64,000 nucleotides of DNA from Nitrogeniibacter aestuarii. Its GTDB lineage: Bacteria; Pseudomonadota; Gammaproteobacteria; Burkholderiales; Rhodocyclaceae. A model generated the notes under the pieces. It was not told the DNA's origin, searched no databases, and was given only the letters and a program-made list of their open reading frames with translations. Location: positions 1,302,001 through 1,366,000 of the forward strand of contig NZ_CP071321.1 in the NCBI RefSeq assembly GCF_017309585.1, in the 5' to 3' direction. Position numbers and translations under genes: made by a program. Below are positions 7,593 through 17,503 of this stretch, one piece after another (positions within the stretch are counted from its first letter, which is position 1; every line of letters begins with the position of its first letter).

Positions 7593-8875
7593 CGCGCCAC
7601 GTAGGCGCCCACCGTCGATTCGGGCAGGGGTAGCCACACCCGGTGGCCACTGCCCGGCGCAGCCTCGACGGGCTCGCGCTTGGCGTTTTCCATGACCGCA
7701 ATCCGGTGATCATGATTGCCGGCCGGTTGAATGATCTCGATGGTGTCACCCAGCTCGAAGCGGTTCTTGACCACGATCTCAACCATCTGGCGGTCGGCAT
7801 CCCAGGACACGATGTCGCCCACATACTGACTGCGGCCCGACAGGGAATGGCCGCGCAGATAGTTCTGAGTTTCGTGCGGTGTGTGGCGCTGGTAGAAGCC
7901 GTCGGTGTAGCCCCGGTTTGCCAGGCCTTCGAGCTGGCCGAGGAGGGCTGGGTCGAGCGGGCGACCGGCCACGGCATCATCAATGGCCTGACGGTAGGAC
8001 TGGCAGGTGCGAGCCACATAGTACGGGCTCTTGGTGCGGCCTTCGATCTTGAGCGAATCGATGCCGATCTCGGCCAGACGGTGCACATGCTCGATGGCGC
8101 GAAGATCCTTCGAATTGAGGATGTAGGTGCCGTGTTCGTCTTCCTCGATGGGCATCTGCTCGCCGGCACGCTTGCCGTCGGGCTCCTCGATCAGATAGAC
8201 GTCACCGGTGGCATCTTCCTGAGCCTTGTTGACCTTGAAGTCCCAGCGGCAGGCATTGGTGCAGGTGCCCTGGTTGGCGTCGCGGTGATTGAAGTAACCC
8301 GACAGCAGGCAGCGACCGGAATAGGCGATGCACAGCGCACCGTGCACGAACACTTCGAGTTCCATGTCCGGGCAGGCCTGTCGGATTTCGGCGATCTGGT
8401 CGAGCGACAGCTCGCGCGAGAGAATCACCCGCTTCACGCCGGCCTGCTGCCAGAAGCGCACGGCAGCGGCATTGACGGTGTTGGATTGCACCGACAGATG
8501 CACTTCCACGTCAGGCCAGGTCTCGCGCACCATGAGAATCAGACCCGGGTCGGACATGATCAGCGCATCGGGCTTGAGCTCGATGACCGGTGCCATGTCT
8601 TCGATATAGGTCTTCAGTTTCGCCCCGTGCGGGTAGATGTTGGAGACCAGATAGAAGCGGTGGCCAAGACGGTGGGCGTGTTCGATGCCCTCGGCCAGAA
8701 CCGGAAAATCACCGAAGTCGTTGTTGCGCACGCGCAGCGAGTAGCGGGGCTGACCGGCATAGACGGCGGTCGCGCCGAAATCGAATGCGGTCTTGAGCAT
8801 GGCCAGGGAGCCGGCCGGAGCGAGAAGTTCTGGGGTGCGCACGATGTTCTTCTGTTGGGTGATTCGAGTGCGCAT
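7541..8875 (-). CDS. trhP: Peptidase U32-family tRNA hydroxylation protein (TrhP/YegQ type)
   Basis: This U32-family protein is co-linear with E. coli YegQ/TrhP, which acts with prephenate-derived metabolites in forming 5-hydroxyuridine at tRNA position 34. Evidence is the near-universal opening PELLAPAGS, YAGQPRYSLRVRNN and the cysteine cluster in ALCIAYSGRCLLSGYF and NQGTCTNACRW, which likely binds an Fe-S cluster. A C-terminal beta-barrel-like region follows. The start is uncertain: ATGs exist at 8917, 8893 and 8875, and a GTG at about 8842 with AGAAGA upstream would match the family's usual N terminus. The ATG at 8875 overlaps a TATAAT hexamer, which supports a start further in. It converges on and overlaps fumC. 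Confidence 0.88.
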   Translation of the reverse strand: MRTRITQQKNIVRTPELLAPAGSLAMLKTAFDFGATAVYAGQPRYSLRVRNNDFGDFPVLAEGIEHAHRLGHRFYLVSNIYPHGAKLKTYIEDMAPVIELKPDALIMSDPGLILMVRETWPDVEVHLSVQSNTVNAAAVRFWQQAGVKRVILSRELSLDQIAEIRQACPDMELEVFVHGALCIAYSGRCLLSGYFNHRDANQGTCTNACRWDFKVNKAQEDATGDVYLIEEPDGKRAGEQMPIEEDEHGTYILNSKDLRAIEHVHRLAEIGIDSLKIEGRTKSPYYVARTCQSYRQAIDDAVAGRPLDPALLGQLEGLANRGYTDGFYQRHTPHETQNYLRGHSLSGRSQYVGDIVSWDADRQMVEIVVKNRFELGDTIEIIQPAGNHDHRIAVMENAKREPVEAAPGSGHRVWLPLPESTVGAYVARYLDVGATMAEGSTQAS

Positions 8876-8988
8876 TATAGAAGATTGGCTCATCCGCTTA
8901 TCGGCCGCTCGGCGCACGGGTGAACGACATCACTGCCACAACCGGGGGATCGGCAGAGCATGGATTGACTCAAGCGAGGAGAGAATCC

Positions 8989-9297
8989 ATGGCAAAGATC
9001 ACATCGATTCACCTGATCGCATTTGCATTCGGCTTGTGCCTTGCGGGTCATGGCGTGGCGGCTGAACGCATGGTGGTGGTCAATGGCCAGCGCATGACCC
9101 CAGCGCAGATTGACATGCTCGACCAGGCCGCCTGTGCGCGGGTGCCCAATGGGCGCTACTGGATCAACATGAGCAATGGGGTGTGGGGCTACGAGGGCGG
9201 GCCGCCGCAAGGCCGTGTGGGTGACGCGTGTCGACAGCGGCGCCGAAGCCTTTCCGAGCGGGGCTTGCTCTATTCGCCCGGAGAGCTGCTGCGCTGA
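8989..9297 (+). CDS. Small secreted protein of unknown function
   Basis: This encodes 102 residues. The start at 8989 is chosen because GGAGAG precedes it and it opens directly with a signal peptide (MAKITSIHLIAFAFGLCLAG, cleavage near VAA-E). The mature part of ~77 residues has NGQRMTPAQIDMLDQAACARVPNGRYW, a Gly/Trp-rich middle and a basic end, with two cysteines that could form a disulphide in the periplasm. It is divergent from the U32 gene and 5' of the groE leader. I do not recognise the family. Confidence 0.65.
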   Translation: MAKITSIHLIAFAFGLCLAGHGVAAERMVVVNGQRMTPAQIDMLDQAACARVPNGRYWINMSNGVWGYEGGPPQGRVGDACRQRRRSLSERGLLYSPGELLR

Positions 9298-9373
9298 GGC
9301 TCGTTGGCCGGATCAATTCGCTGCCGAACTGATTGAATTTCCATTCTTTTAAAAAAAGTTTCGCCTCCGCGGG

Positions 9374-9402
9374 TTGAAATAGCCCAAGGCCGTCCCTATT
9401 AT
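9374..9402 (+). promoter_or_regulatory. groESL promoter (sigma70-like, with sigma32-like overlap)
   Basis: TTGAAA (9374-9379) and TATTAT (9397-9402) are spaced by 17 bases and end on the CIRCE element. The same bases read as a heat-shock-type pair, TTGAAA and CCCTATT, so dual recognition is possible. Confidence 0.75.
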
Positions 9403-9428
9403 TAGCACTCGTCGGCGGTGAGTGCTAA
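9402..9428. promoter_or_regulatory. CIRCE operator (HrcA binding site)
   Basis: A perfect inverted repeat TTAGCACTC-N9-GAGTGCTAA immediately follows the -10 box of groESL. This is the consensus operator of the heat-shock repressor HrcA. It predicts repression at normal temperature and induction when HrcA loses activity. hrcA itself is not in the window. Confidence 0.97.
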
Positions 9429-9523
9429 CAGTGATTGGCGCCGCCAGTCGAAGACCCGATTTTTTAGTTGATATGCGGCCATGTGGCCGCGAGCAATCGA
9501 ACCTGTTCCAAGGAGAGAACTCG

Positions 9524-9814
9524 ATGAAAATTCGTCCTTTGCATGATCGCGTGATCGTCAAGCGTGTTGAAGCCGAGCGCACCACGGCCAGTGGCATCGT
9601 GATCCCGGATTCCGCCGGCGAGAAGCCTGATCAGGGCGAAGTGATCGCTGTCGGCAACGGCAAGATCATGGACAACGGTGAAGTGCGTCCGATGGCCGTC
9701 AAGGCCGGTGACCGCGTGCTGTTCGGCAAGTATGCCGGCCAGGGCGTCAAGGTCGATGGCGAAGAGCTGCTCGTCATGCGCGAAGAAGACATCATGGGTG
9801 TTGTCGAGGGCTGA
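9524..9814 (+). CDS. groES: Co-chaperonin GroES
   Basis: This encodes 96 residues, the normal size. It begins MKIRPLHDRVIVKRVE after AAGGAGAG and ends EEDIMGVVEG. The mobile loop (ERTTASGIVIPDSA, ~18-31) that docks on GroEL is intact. It forms the heptameric lid of the chaperonin. It is the first gene of the CIRCE-controlled operon, 58 bases before groEL. A longer in-frame reading from 9422 would run through the operator and is not used. Confidence 0.98.
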   Translation: MKIRPLHDRVIVKRVEAERTTASGIVIPDSAGEKPDQGEVIAVGNGKIMDNGEVRPMAVKAGDRVLFGKYAGQGVKVDGEELLVMREEDIMGVVEG

Positions 9815-9872
9815 TCTGCCTCCCGCCTAAAGTCGTTCAACGTACTAAAACGAATTTCAGGAGCAAGAAATA

Positions 9873-11525
<1,653 letters not shown>

Positions 11526-11549
11526 TTGCCCGGACCCAAGCGTCCAGCG

Positions 11550-11580
11550 AAAAAGCCCCGCGTCAAGCGGGGCTTTTTTT
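11550..11580 (+). terminator. Intrinsic terminator of groESL
   Basis: The stem AAAAGCCCCGC-GTCAA-GCGGGGCTTTT is followed by further T, 24 bases after the groEL stop. Confidence 0.93.
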
Positions 11581-11775
11581 ATGCCTGTCACCTTGGCAAG
11601 GGCGCGCGAATGCGACCCGGCAAGGCGCGAAGCATGGGATAATCGTCGGAAAAAAATCGGCAGGGAGCAGCCCGATGCAGGTGCTGGGTGCTCCCTGGAG
11701 ACTGTGCCGGAAACCGGACAGAACTCCCGCAGACCGAGAAAAGGAGAACAGCGAGGGAGAAAATAACGATGCCCG

Positions 11776-11791
11776 CTTACGCAAAACTTAC
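11776..11791 (+). promoter_or_regulatory. CTTAC-N6-CTTAC direct repeat upstream of the response regulator
   Basis: Two CTTAC half-sites, 11 bases apart start to start, end 12 bases before the response-regulator ATG. PmrA/QseB-type OmpR-family regulators bind CTTAA-N6-CTTAA direct repeats, so this may be an autoregulatory site. The placement so near the start codon is odd, and the assignment is inferred. Confidence 0.4.
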
Positions 11792-11803
11792 AGACATCAG
11801 AAT

Positions 11804-12487
11804 ATGCGGATATTGCTAGCCGAGGATGATCCCGTCATTGCCGACGGCCTCGTGCGAGCGTTGAAGCGCGCCGGATATGCCATGGATCATGTGGCCACCG
11901 GGACCGAGGCTGACGCCGCGCTGGCGAGTCAGATCTATGATTTGGTGATTCTCGATCTGGGCTTGCCGAAACTGCCCGGGATCGAGGTGCTCAAACGTCT
12001 CAGGGGCCGAAAATCGGCCATGCCGGTCCTCATCCTGACGGCGCAGGACGGTGTCGACGATCGTGTGCGCGGTCTGGATGCCGGGGCTGATGATTACCTG
12101 ACCAAACCCTTCGCCTTACCCGAACTGGAAGCGCGTGTTCGGGCGCTGACCCGGCGTGGCACGGGCCAGCCGCGCTGTATCGAACTTGGACAGCTGAGCT
12201 ACGATCAGGCGGACCGTGTGGTCAAGATCGGTGGGCAGGTGGTCGAATTCTCGGCCCGCGAAATCGGGCTGCTGGAGATCTTCATCTTGCGTGCAGGGCG
12301 GCTGGTCAGCAAGGATCAGTTGGTGGACCATCTGTGCGGGTGGGGCGAAGAAGTCTCGAACAATGCCATCGAGGTGTACGTGCATCGCCTGCGCAAGAAA
12401 CTCGAGTCCAGTGGTGTGCGCATCGTGACCGTGCGTGGCTTGGGCTACTGTCTGGAAAAGCCCGAAGGTGAAGCCAAGGGTGGCTGA
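11804..12487 (+). CDS. OmpR/PhoB-family response regulator (QseB/TctD-like)
   Basis: This encodes 227 residues. The receiver domain (~1-115) starts MRILLAEDDPVIADGL, with the phospho-acceptor Asp in LVILDLGLPKLPG (~51) and the switch lysine in DDYLTKPFALPEL (~101). The winged-helix DNA-binding domain (~125-220) has FSAREIGLLEIF and NAIEVYVHRLRKKL. The start at 11804 gives the standard N terminus; a longer reading from 11675 would add 43 unrelated residues. It is paired with the kinase 21 bases downstream. The regulated genes cannot be read from the sequence; the best family match is the QseB/TctD branch. Confidence 0.9.
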   Translation: MRILLAEDDPVIADGLVRALKRAGYAMDHVATGTEADAALASQIYDLVILDLGLPKLPGIEVLKRLRGRKSAMPVLILTAQDGVDDRVRGLDAGADDYLTKPFALPELEARVRALTRRGTGQPRCIELGQLSYDQADRVVKIGGQVVEFSAREIGLLEIFILRAGRLVSKDQLVDHLCGWGEEVSNNAIEVYVHRLRKKLESSGVRIVTVRGLGYCLEKPEGEAKGG

Positions 12488-12508
12488 TCACGGCACCGGA
12501 GGGTGCGT

Positions 12509-13960
12509 GTGATTCCGCGTCGTCGCAAGGAAAAGGATGGCAACAAGGGGCAGTACAACTCCTTGTTTGGCGAAATCCTGGACTGGATGCTGGCCCCCTT
12601 GCTGTTTTTGTGGCCGATCTCGATCATCGTCACCCACAACGTGGCTGACAACATCGCCAATGAGCCATATGACCAGGCCATGGCCGAGAGCGTGCGGACG
12701 CTTGCCCGAATGGTCGAGTTCAATGGCACGCAGCCCGAGGTTCGATTGCCGGCGCCGCCGCGCATTCTTTTTCGCGCCGACCAGGAAGACACGGTGTACT
12801 ACCAGGTGGCCGATCAGAAGGATCGGGTCATCTCCGGTGACGTCGAGATCCCCTGGACGGCGCCACCAGTGCGCCTGTTGCCGGATGAAGTTCATTTCCG
12901 TGACGAGGTGATCCATGGCGAGGAAGTGCGTATCGCCTATTTGTTTGCCCGGCCCGAGCCCGACCCGACACGGCCTCCCGTTCTGGTTCAGATCGCGGAG
13001 ACCCGAAACAAGCGAGCGGATCTGGCCTCGCAGGTAGTGACCGGGGTGTTGCTGCCCCAGTTCGCCATCATCCCGCTGGCGGTGGTGCTGGTGTGGGTGG
13101 GGCTCTCCCGGGGGATCTCGCCGCTCAGCCGCCTTCAGGCGCTCATCCGGCGTCGCCGTCAGACCGACCTGTCGCCGATCTCGACGGCAGGCGTTCCCGA
13201 AGAACTGCGACCACTGATCGTCGCCTTCAACGAAATGATGTCCCGCCTCGAAGAAAACCTTCAGGCCCAACAGCGCTTCATTGCGGACGCCGCTCATCAG
13301 ATGCGAACCCCGCTGACCGGATTGCGCATGCAGACCGAACTGGCGCTGGACGAGACCGACCCCGAGTTGTTGCACGATTCATTAACCCGGATCGCCCGAA
13401 GTACGGAGCGCGCCAGTCATCTGATCAATCAGCTGCTCACGCTGGCCCGGGCAGAATCAAGCTCCGAGAAAATCTATGCGGTCGAACAGGTCGATCTCGA
13501 AATGCTGGTGCGTGAAGTTGCGCTTGATCTGTTTCCCCGAGCCCAGGCCAGGCGCATTGATCTGGGTGTCGAGGATACGGGGTGGCCGCTGCTTGTCGAT
13601 GGCAACCCTGTGCTGCTGAATGAGATGATCATGAATCTCGTGGATAACGCCATCAAATACACGCCCGAGGGCGGAACCGTGACCATTCGGACGCAGGCCA
13701 CGGACTTTGCCATTCTCGAGGTCGAGGATACGGGTATCGGCATTCCCGAAGAGGATCAGGAGCGCGTCTTCGAGCGTTTCTACCGGGTACTTGGTAGCGA
13801 TGCCGATGGCTCAGGTCTGGGGTTACCGATCGTGCGCGAAATTGCCGACATGCATAGGGCGAGCGTGACATTGAAGCCCAATCCCGCAGGGCCGGGATCG
13901 ATCGCGCAAGTGGTGTTCCCGCGCAGTTACGCGCGTCGCCGGCCGCTTGATGAGGCGTAG
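12509..13960 (+). CDS. Sensor histidine kinase (QseC/TctE-like)
   Basis: This encodes 483 residues. The order is a basic cytoplasmic start, TM1 (~25-45), a ~130-residue periplasmic sensor of the two-component-sensor N-terminal type, TM2 (~178-198), a HAMP-like linker, HisKA with the phospho-His in ADAAHQMRTPLTGLRMQ (~263), and the ATPase domain with N box MNLVDNAIKYTPEGG, G1 EDTGIGIPEED and G2 GSGLGLPIV. The start is GTG at 12509, 7 bases after GGAGG. It is cotranscribed with the response regulator. Its signal is unknown; TctE relatives sense carboxylates. Confidence 0.9.
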   Translation: MIPRRRKEKDGNKGQYNSLFGEILDWMLAPLLFLWPISIIVTHNVADNIANEPYDQAMAESVRTLARMVEFNGTQPEVRLPAPPRILFRADQEDTVYYQVADQKDRVISGDVEIPWTAPPVRLLPDEVHFRDEVIHGEEVRIAYLFARPEPDPTRPPVLVQIAETRNKRADLASQVVTGVLLPQFAIIPLAVVLVWVGLSRGISPLSRLQALIRRRRQTDLSPISTAGVPEELRPLIVAFNEMMSRLEENLQAQQRFIADAAHQMRTPLTGLRMQTELALDETDPELLHDSLTRIARSTERASHLINQLLTLARAESSSEKIYAVEQVDLEMLVREVALDLFPRAQARRIDLGVEDTGWPLLVDGNPVLLNEMIMNLVDNAIKYTPEGGTVTIRTQATDFAILEVEDTGIGIPEEDQERVFERFYRVLGSDADGSGLGLPIVREIADMHRASVTLKPNPAGPGSIAQVVFPRSYARRRPLDEA

Positions 13961-13972
13961 TTTCAGAACTAT

Positions 13973-14000
13973 TTGACTCGGACCGAGATTGGGCTATAAT
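13973..14000 (+). promoter_or_regulatory. tRNA-Phe promoter
   Basis: TTGACT (13973-13978) and a perfect TATAAT (13995-14000), with a 16-base spacer, lie 11 bases upstream of the tRNA 5' end. GCGCGC between them and the tRNA resembles a GC-rich stringent discriminator. Confidence 0.85.
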
Positions 14001-14011
14001 GCGCGCTCTTC

Positions 14012-14087
14012 GGCCAGTTAGCTCAGTTGGTAGAGCAGCGGATTGAAAATCCGCGTGTCCGTGGTTCGATTCCGCGACTGGCCACCA
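14012..14087 (+). tRNA. tRNA-Phe (GAA)
   Basis: This 76-base cloverleaf includes an encoded CCA. The acceptor stem is GGCCAGT/ACTGGCC, the D arm GCTC..GAGC, the anticodon loop TTGAAAA with anticodon GAA, and the T arm CCGTG-GTTCGAT-TCCGCG. It stands alone between the sensor kinase gene and hemA, with its own promoter and terminator. Confidence 0.97.
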
Positions 14088-14095
14088 GAATCAAG

Positions 14096-14132
14096 AAAAA
14101 CGCCGATCCTCAGGGTCGGCGTTTTTCTTTTT
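14096..14132 (+). terminator. Intrinsic terminator after tRNA-Phe
   Basis: AAAAACGCCGA and TCGGCGTTTTT pair around a short loop and are followed by CTTTTTT, 8 bases after the tRNA. Confidence 0.92.
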
Positions 14133-14206
14133 TACCGGGTACCTGCCGTCAATCATCGGCAAGAACCGTCTGATTTTCCTCAAGCTTTGGTCGCGGACGC
14201 GGGTGA

Positions 14207-14212
14207 TATAAT
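14207..14212 (+). promoter_or_regulatory. Probable -10 box of hemA
   Basis: A perfect TATAAT lies 30 bases before the hemA start codon. The upstream -35 is weak (TTGGTC at 14187, with too short a spacer), so only the -10 is claimed. Confidence 0.55.
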
Positions 14213-14242
14213 TCGGCCTCAGCCTCCCGACCTCTTTGCTTC

Positions 14243-15496
14243 ATGCACCTTTTCGCGCTCGGATTGAATCACCACACCGCGCCCCTCGCGATTCGCGAGC
14301 GGGTGGCGTTTGGTCCTGAGCGTTTGCTGACCGCCCTCAAGGATCTGACCGGGCGTTGTGCGAAGGAAGCGGCGATTCTCTCCACGTGTAATCGCACGGA
14401 AGTCTATTTTTCGACGCAAGAGCCTGACGCCGCTGCGGACTGGCTGGCGCGCTATCACAGCCTGTCTCTGTCAGAGGTGGCGCCCTACCTCTATACCTAT
14501 CCGGATCGCGATGCCGTGCGTCACGTGTTTCGCGTGGCCAGTGGTCTGGATTCGATGGTGCTTGGCGAGCCGCAGATTCTGGGGCAGGTCAAGGAAGCCA
14601 TGCGTCAGGCGGAAGAAGCCGGCACGCTGGGCACCACCTTGCACAAGCTCTTCGAGCGCACGTTTTCTGTGGCCAAAGAGGTCCGTTCCACCACCGCGAT
14701 CGGTGCGAACGTCGTGTCCATGGCCGCAGCATCGGTCCATCTGGCCGAGCGGATCTTCGAACGCATGTCGGATCAACGCGTGCTCTTTATCGGTGCAGGC
14801 GAGATGATCGAATTGTGTGCTGCGCATTTCGCAGGCACCGGGCCGAAGCAGATCACGATTGCCAACCGGACGCCCGAGCGTGCGACCGCCCTGGCGGAAC
14901 GTTTCGGTGCCGACACGTTGCGCCTCGATCTGGTCGGCGAGCTCATGCACAAGTACGACGTAGTGGTCTCCTGTACGGCAAGCCGACTGCCGATCGTCGG
15001 CCTGGGGATGGTCGAACGCGCACTCAAGGCGCGTCGCCACCGCCCGATGGTGATGGTGGATCTGGCCGTGCCCCGCGATATCGAGCGCGAGGTCGAGGGT
15101 CTCGACGACATCTTCCTGTACACCGTTGACGATCTCGCCCAGGTTGTTGCGTCGGGCAAGGAGTCGCGACAGGCGGCTGTTCTTGAGGCCGAGTCGATAA
15201 TCGAAGAGCGTGTGACCGGGTTCTTCAACTGGCTTGAAGCGCGCAATACCGTACCGACGATCCGGGCGCTGCGTGAAGAAGCGGACCGCTTGCGTCAGCA
15301 GGAACTGGAGCGGGCCATGCGCCGTCTGGCCCGCGGCGATTCGGTGGATGTGGTGCTGGAGTCCCTGAGTCATGGTCTGACGAACAAGCTATTGCATGGC
15401 CCGTCCCATTACCTCAATCACGCCGAAGGTGAAGAGCGTGCTCGTGCGGGCGAGCTGATTGGCCAGATCTTCAAACTCGGTGATCGCGGCGATTAG
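14243..15496 (+). CDS. hemA: Glutamyl-tRNA reductase
   Basis: This encodes 417 residues. It catalyses the NADPH-dependent reduction of glutamyl-tRNA to glutamate-1-semialdehyde, the first committed step of C5-pathway haem synthesis. Visible are the start MHLFALGLNHHTAPLAIRE, the catalytic cysteine in ILSTCNRTEVYF (~50), GEPQILGQVKEA (~114), the NADPH-site run VLFIGAGEMIEL (~182-193) and the C-terminal dimerisation helices. It heads hemA-prfA-prmC, with grxD behind, an order common in betaproteobacteria. It is the only haem gene of the first half of the window; later steps lie at 30.5-35.9 kb. Confidence 0.97.
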   Translation: MHLFALGLNHHTAPLAIRERVAFGPERLLTALKDLTGRCAKEAAILSTCNRTEVYFSTQEPDAAADWLARYHSLSLSEVAPYLYTYPDRDAVRHVFRVASGLDSMVLGEPQILGQVKEAMRQAEEAGTLGTTLHKLFERTFSVAKEVRSTTAIGANVVSMAAASVHLAERIFERMSDQRVLFIGAGEMIELCAAHFAGTGPKQITIANRTPERATALAERFGADTLRLDLVGELMHKYDVVVSCTASRLPIVGLGMVERALKARRHRPMVMVDLAVPRDIEREVEGLDDIFLYTVDDLAQVVASGKESRQAAVLEAESIIEERVTGFFNWLEARNTVPTIRALREEADRLRQQELERAMRRLARGDSVDVVLESLSHGLTNKLLHGPSHYLNHAEGEERARAGELIGQIFKLGDRGD

Positions 15497-15539
15497 CCCG
15501 GACGCCTCGTGTGCCCGCCAGGGCATGCAGTGAGAATTC

Positions 15540-16622
15540 ATGAAAGAAAGTATTCGGGACAAACTCGACCAACTGGTGGCGCGACTCGCCGAGGTGGATC
15601 ATCAACTCGCCGACAGTGCCTCGCTGGATGGTCAGGCACTGGCTCGTCTGGGGCGCGAGCGCGCAGAGATCGAGCCGGTGGTATCCGCCTTCGGCCACTA
15701 TCGGCAGGCAGAAGCTGACAGGGCCGCTGCCCGGGAGATGCTCTCCGATCCCGAGATGGCCGAGCTGGCTCGGGAAGAAATTGCGACCGCGGATGCGCAG
15801 ATAGAGCAGCTGGAAAAAGATCTTCAAACAGCGCTGTTGCCCAAGGACCCGGACGACCACCGGAATCTGTTTCTCGAAGTCCGTGCCGGTACCGGGGGCG
15901 ATGAAGCTGCCTTGTTCGCCGGGGACTTGCTGCGCATGTATCTTCGGTACGCCGAGTCCCGCCGCTGGAAGGTGGAGCCCGTGTCCATGTCGGAATCCGA
16001 GCTGGGCGGTTACAAAGAGGCTATTGTGCAGATCAGTGGCGAAGGTGCGTACGGGCGTCTCAAGTTCGAATCGGGGGGGCATCGAGTACAGCGTGTGCCG
16101 GTGACCGAGACTCAGGGGCGCATCCACACGTCGGCTTGCACCGTCGCTGTCATGCCCGAAGCAGACGACGTCGCGGAAGTCGATATCAACCCGGCAGACT
16201 TGCGAATCGATACCTATCGGGCGAGTGGCGCCGGCGGGCAGCACATCAACAAGACGGACTCGGCTGTGCGTATCACCCACCTACCGACCGGCATCGTCGT
16301 GGAGTGCCAGGATGACCGCTCGCAACACCGTAACAAGGCACAGGCCATGTCGATTCTGGCTGCACGCATTCGAGATGTTCAGTTGCGTGCTCAGCGTGAG
16401 TCCGAGGCGGCCACCCGGAAAAGTCTTGTCGGCAGTGGCGACCGCTCCGAGCGAATTCGGACGTACAACTTTCCACAGGGGCGCGTGACCGATCACCGCA
16501 TCAATCTGACGCTCTACAAGCTGGACGCCGTTCTCGCGGGCGATCTGGATGAGCTGATTGGTGCCTTGTTGGCCGAATATCAGGCAGATCAGCTCGCGGC
16601 GCTGGCTGGCGAGGGCGCTTGA
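15540..16622 (+). CDS. prfA: Peptide chain release factor 1
   Basis: This 360-residue class I release factor reads UAA and UAG. The catalytic GGQ is in YRASGAGGQHINKTDSAVRI (~231-233) and the codon-recognition segment is near VTETQGRIHTS (~184-190, of the RF1 type). The 43-base gap after hemA and the TTGA overlap with prmC indicate one transcript. The start ATG has only a weak ribosome site (AGTGAGAATTC). Confidence 0.97.
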   Translation: MKESIRDKLDQLVARLAEVDHQLADSASLDGQALARLGRERAEIEPVVSAFGHYRQAEADRAAAREMLSDPEMAELAREEIATADAQIEQLEKDLQTALLPKDPDDHRNLFLEVRAGTGGDEAALFAGDLLRMYLRYAESRRWKVEPVSMSESELGGYKEAIVQISGEGAYGRLKFESGGHRVQRVPVTETQGRIHTSACTVAVMPEADDVAEVDINPADLRIDTYRASGAGGQHINKTDSAVRITHLPTGIVVECQDDRSQHRNKAQAMSILAARIRDVQLRAQRESEAATRKSLVGSGDRSERIRTYNFPQGRVTDHRINLTLYKLDAVLAGDLDELIGALLAEYQADQLAALAGEGA

Positions 16623-17461
16623 GCGGGCTGACCGTCGGTGCGGCGCTGCGGCAGGCCGGCGCGTTGATTGGGCGGGTCGATGCCCGGGTCTTGATGTGTC
16701 ACGTGCTCGCATGCGGGACGAGTTACCTGATTGCCCATGATGACGCGCCACTCGACGCGAAGCAGACGGCGGCGTTCGATGCGCTTGTGCAGGGGCGGTG
16801 CCAGGGGCGCCCTGTCGCCTATCTGGTCGGCCATCGAGAGTTTTACGGACGTGAGTTCCTGGTGAACGAGTCGGTGCTGATTCCGCGGCCGGAGACCGAG
16901 CTCATTGTCGATCTTGCCAGGCAACTCTATCCGGAAGGGGCTGCGCGCGTGCTCGATCTCGGGACGGGGAGCGGCGCCCTTGCTGTCACGCTGAGCCGGG
17001 AATGGCCCGAGGCGGATGTGGTTGGTGTGGATGCCTCGGTGCCGGCGCTGGATGTTGCAAAGGTGAACTCGCAGCGTCTGGGTGCACAGGTCAGGTTCTG
17101 CGAAAGCGACTGGTTTTCTGCATTGAGCGACGAGCCACTGTTCGATCTCATTGTGTCCAACCCGCCTTATATTCGTGAATCGGACCCGCATCTGGCGGCG
17201 GGGGATGTTCGTTTCGAGCCCGCGAGTGCGCTGGTGGGCGGGCGAGACGGCCTGGCTGACATTGCGCGAATCTGCGCGGATGCGCCCGCGCACTTGCAGG
17301 CGGGCGGATGGCTGTTGTTCGAGCATGGCTATGATCAGGCCGGCGATGTTCGCTCGCTGCTAGCGACCGGGCCATTTCGGGACATTCAATCGTGGCGTGA
17401 TATCGCCCGGATCGAACGGGTGACTGGCGGGCGGCTTGACGCTGCACGGGCACAGGCCTAA
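16619..17461 (+). CDS. prmC: Release-factor glutamine methyltransferase
   Basis: This 280-residue SAM-dependent enzyme methylates the glutamine of the GGQ motif in RF1/RF2. The N-terminal helical domain (~1-85) precedes a Rossmann methyltransferase with ARVLDLGTGSGALAVTLS (~107-124) and the substrate-side-chain motif NPPYI (~180-184). It starts with TTG overlapping the prfA stop (TTGA), so translation is coupled to its own substrate's gene. The order of genes and the NPPY motif make this call firm. Confidence 0.96.
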   Translation: MSGLTVGAALRQAGALIGRVDARVLMCHVLACGTSYLIAHDDAPLDAKQTAAFDALVQGRCQGRPVAYLVGHREFYGREFLVNESVLIPRPETELIVDLARQLYPEGAARVLDLGTGSGALAVTLSREWPEADVVGVDASVPALDVAKVNSQRLGAQVRFCESDWFSALSDEPLFDLIVSNPPYIRESDPHLAAGDVRFEPASALVGGRDGLADIARICADAPAHLQAGGWLLFEHGYDQAGDVRSLLATGPFRDIQSWRDIARIERVTGGRLDAARAQA

Positions 17462-17503
17462 AATTCCCGATCATTTGACTCAACTATTGCGGGTAGCTTC
17501 ATC

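Noticed and set aside
7643..8923. 426-codon plus-strand frame opposite trhP
   Set aside because: The minus-strand U32 protein is well conserved; the opposite frame has no recognisable features.
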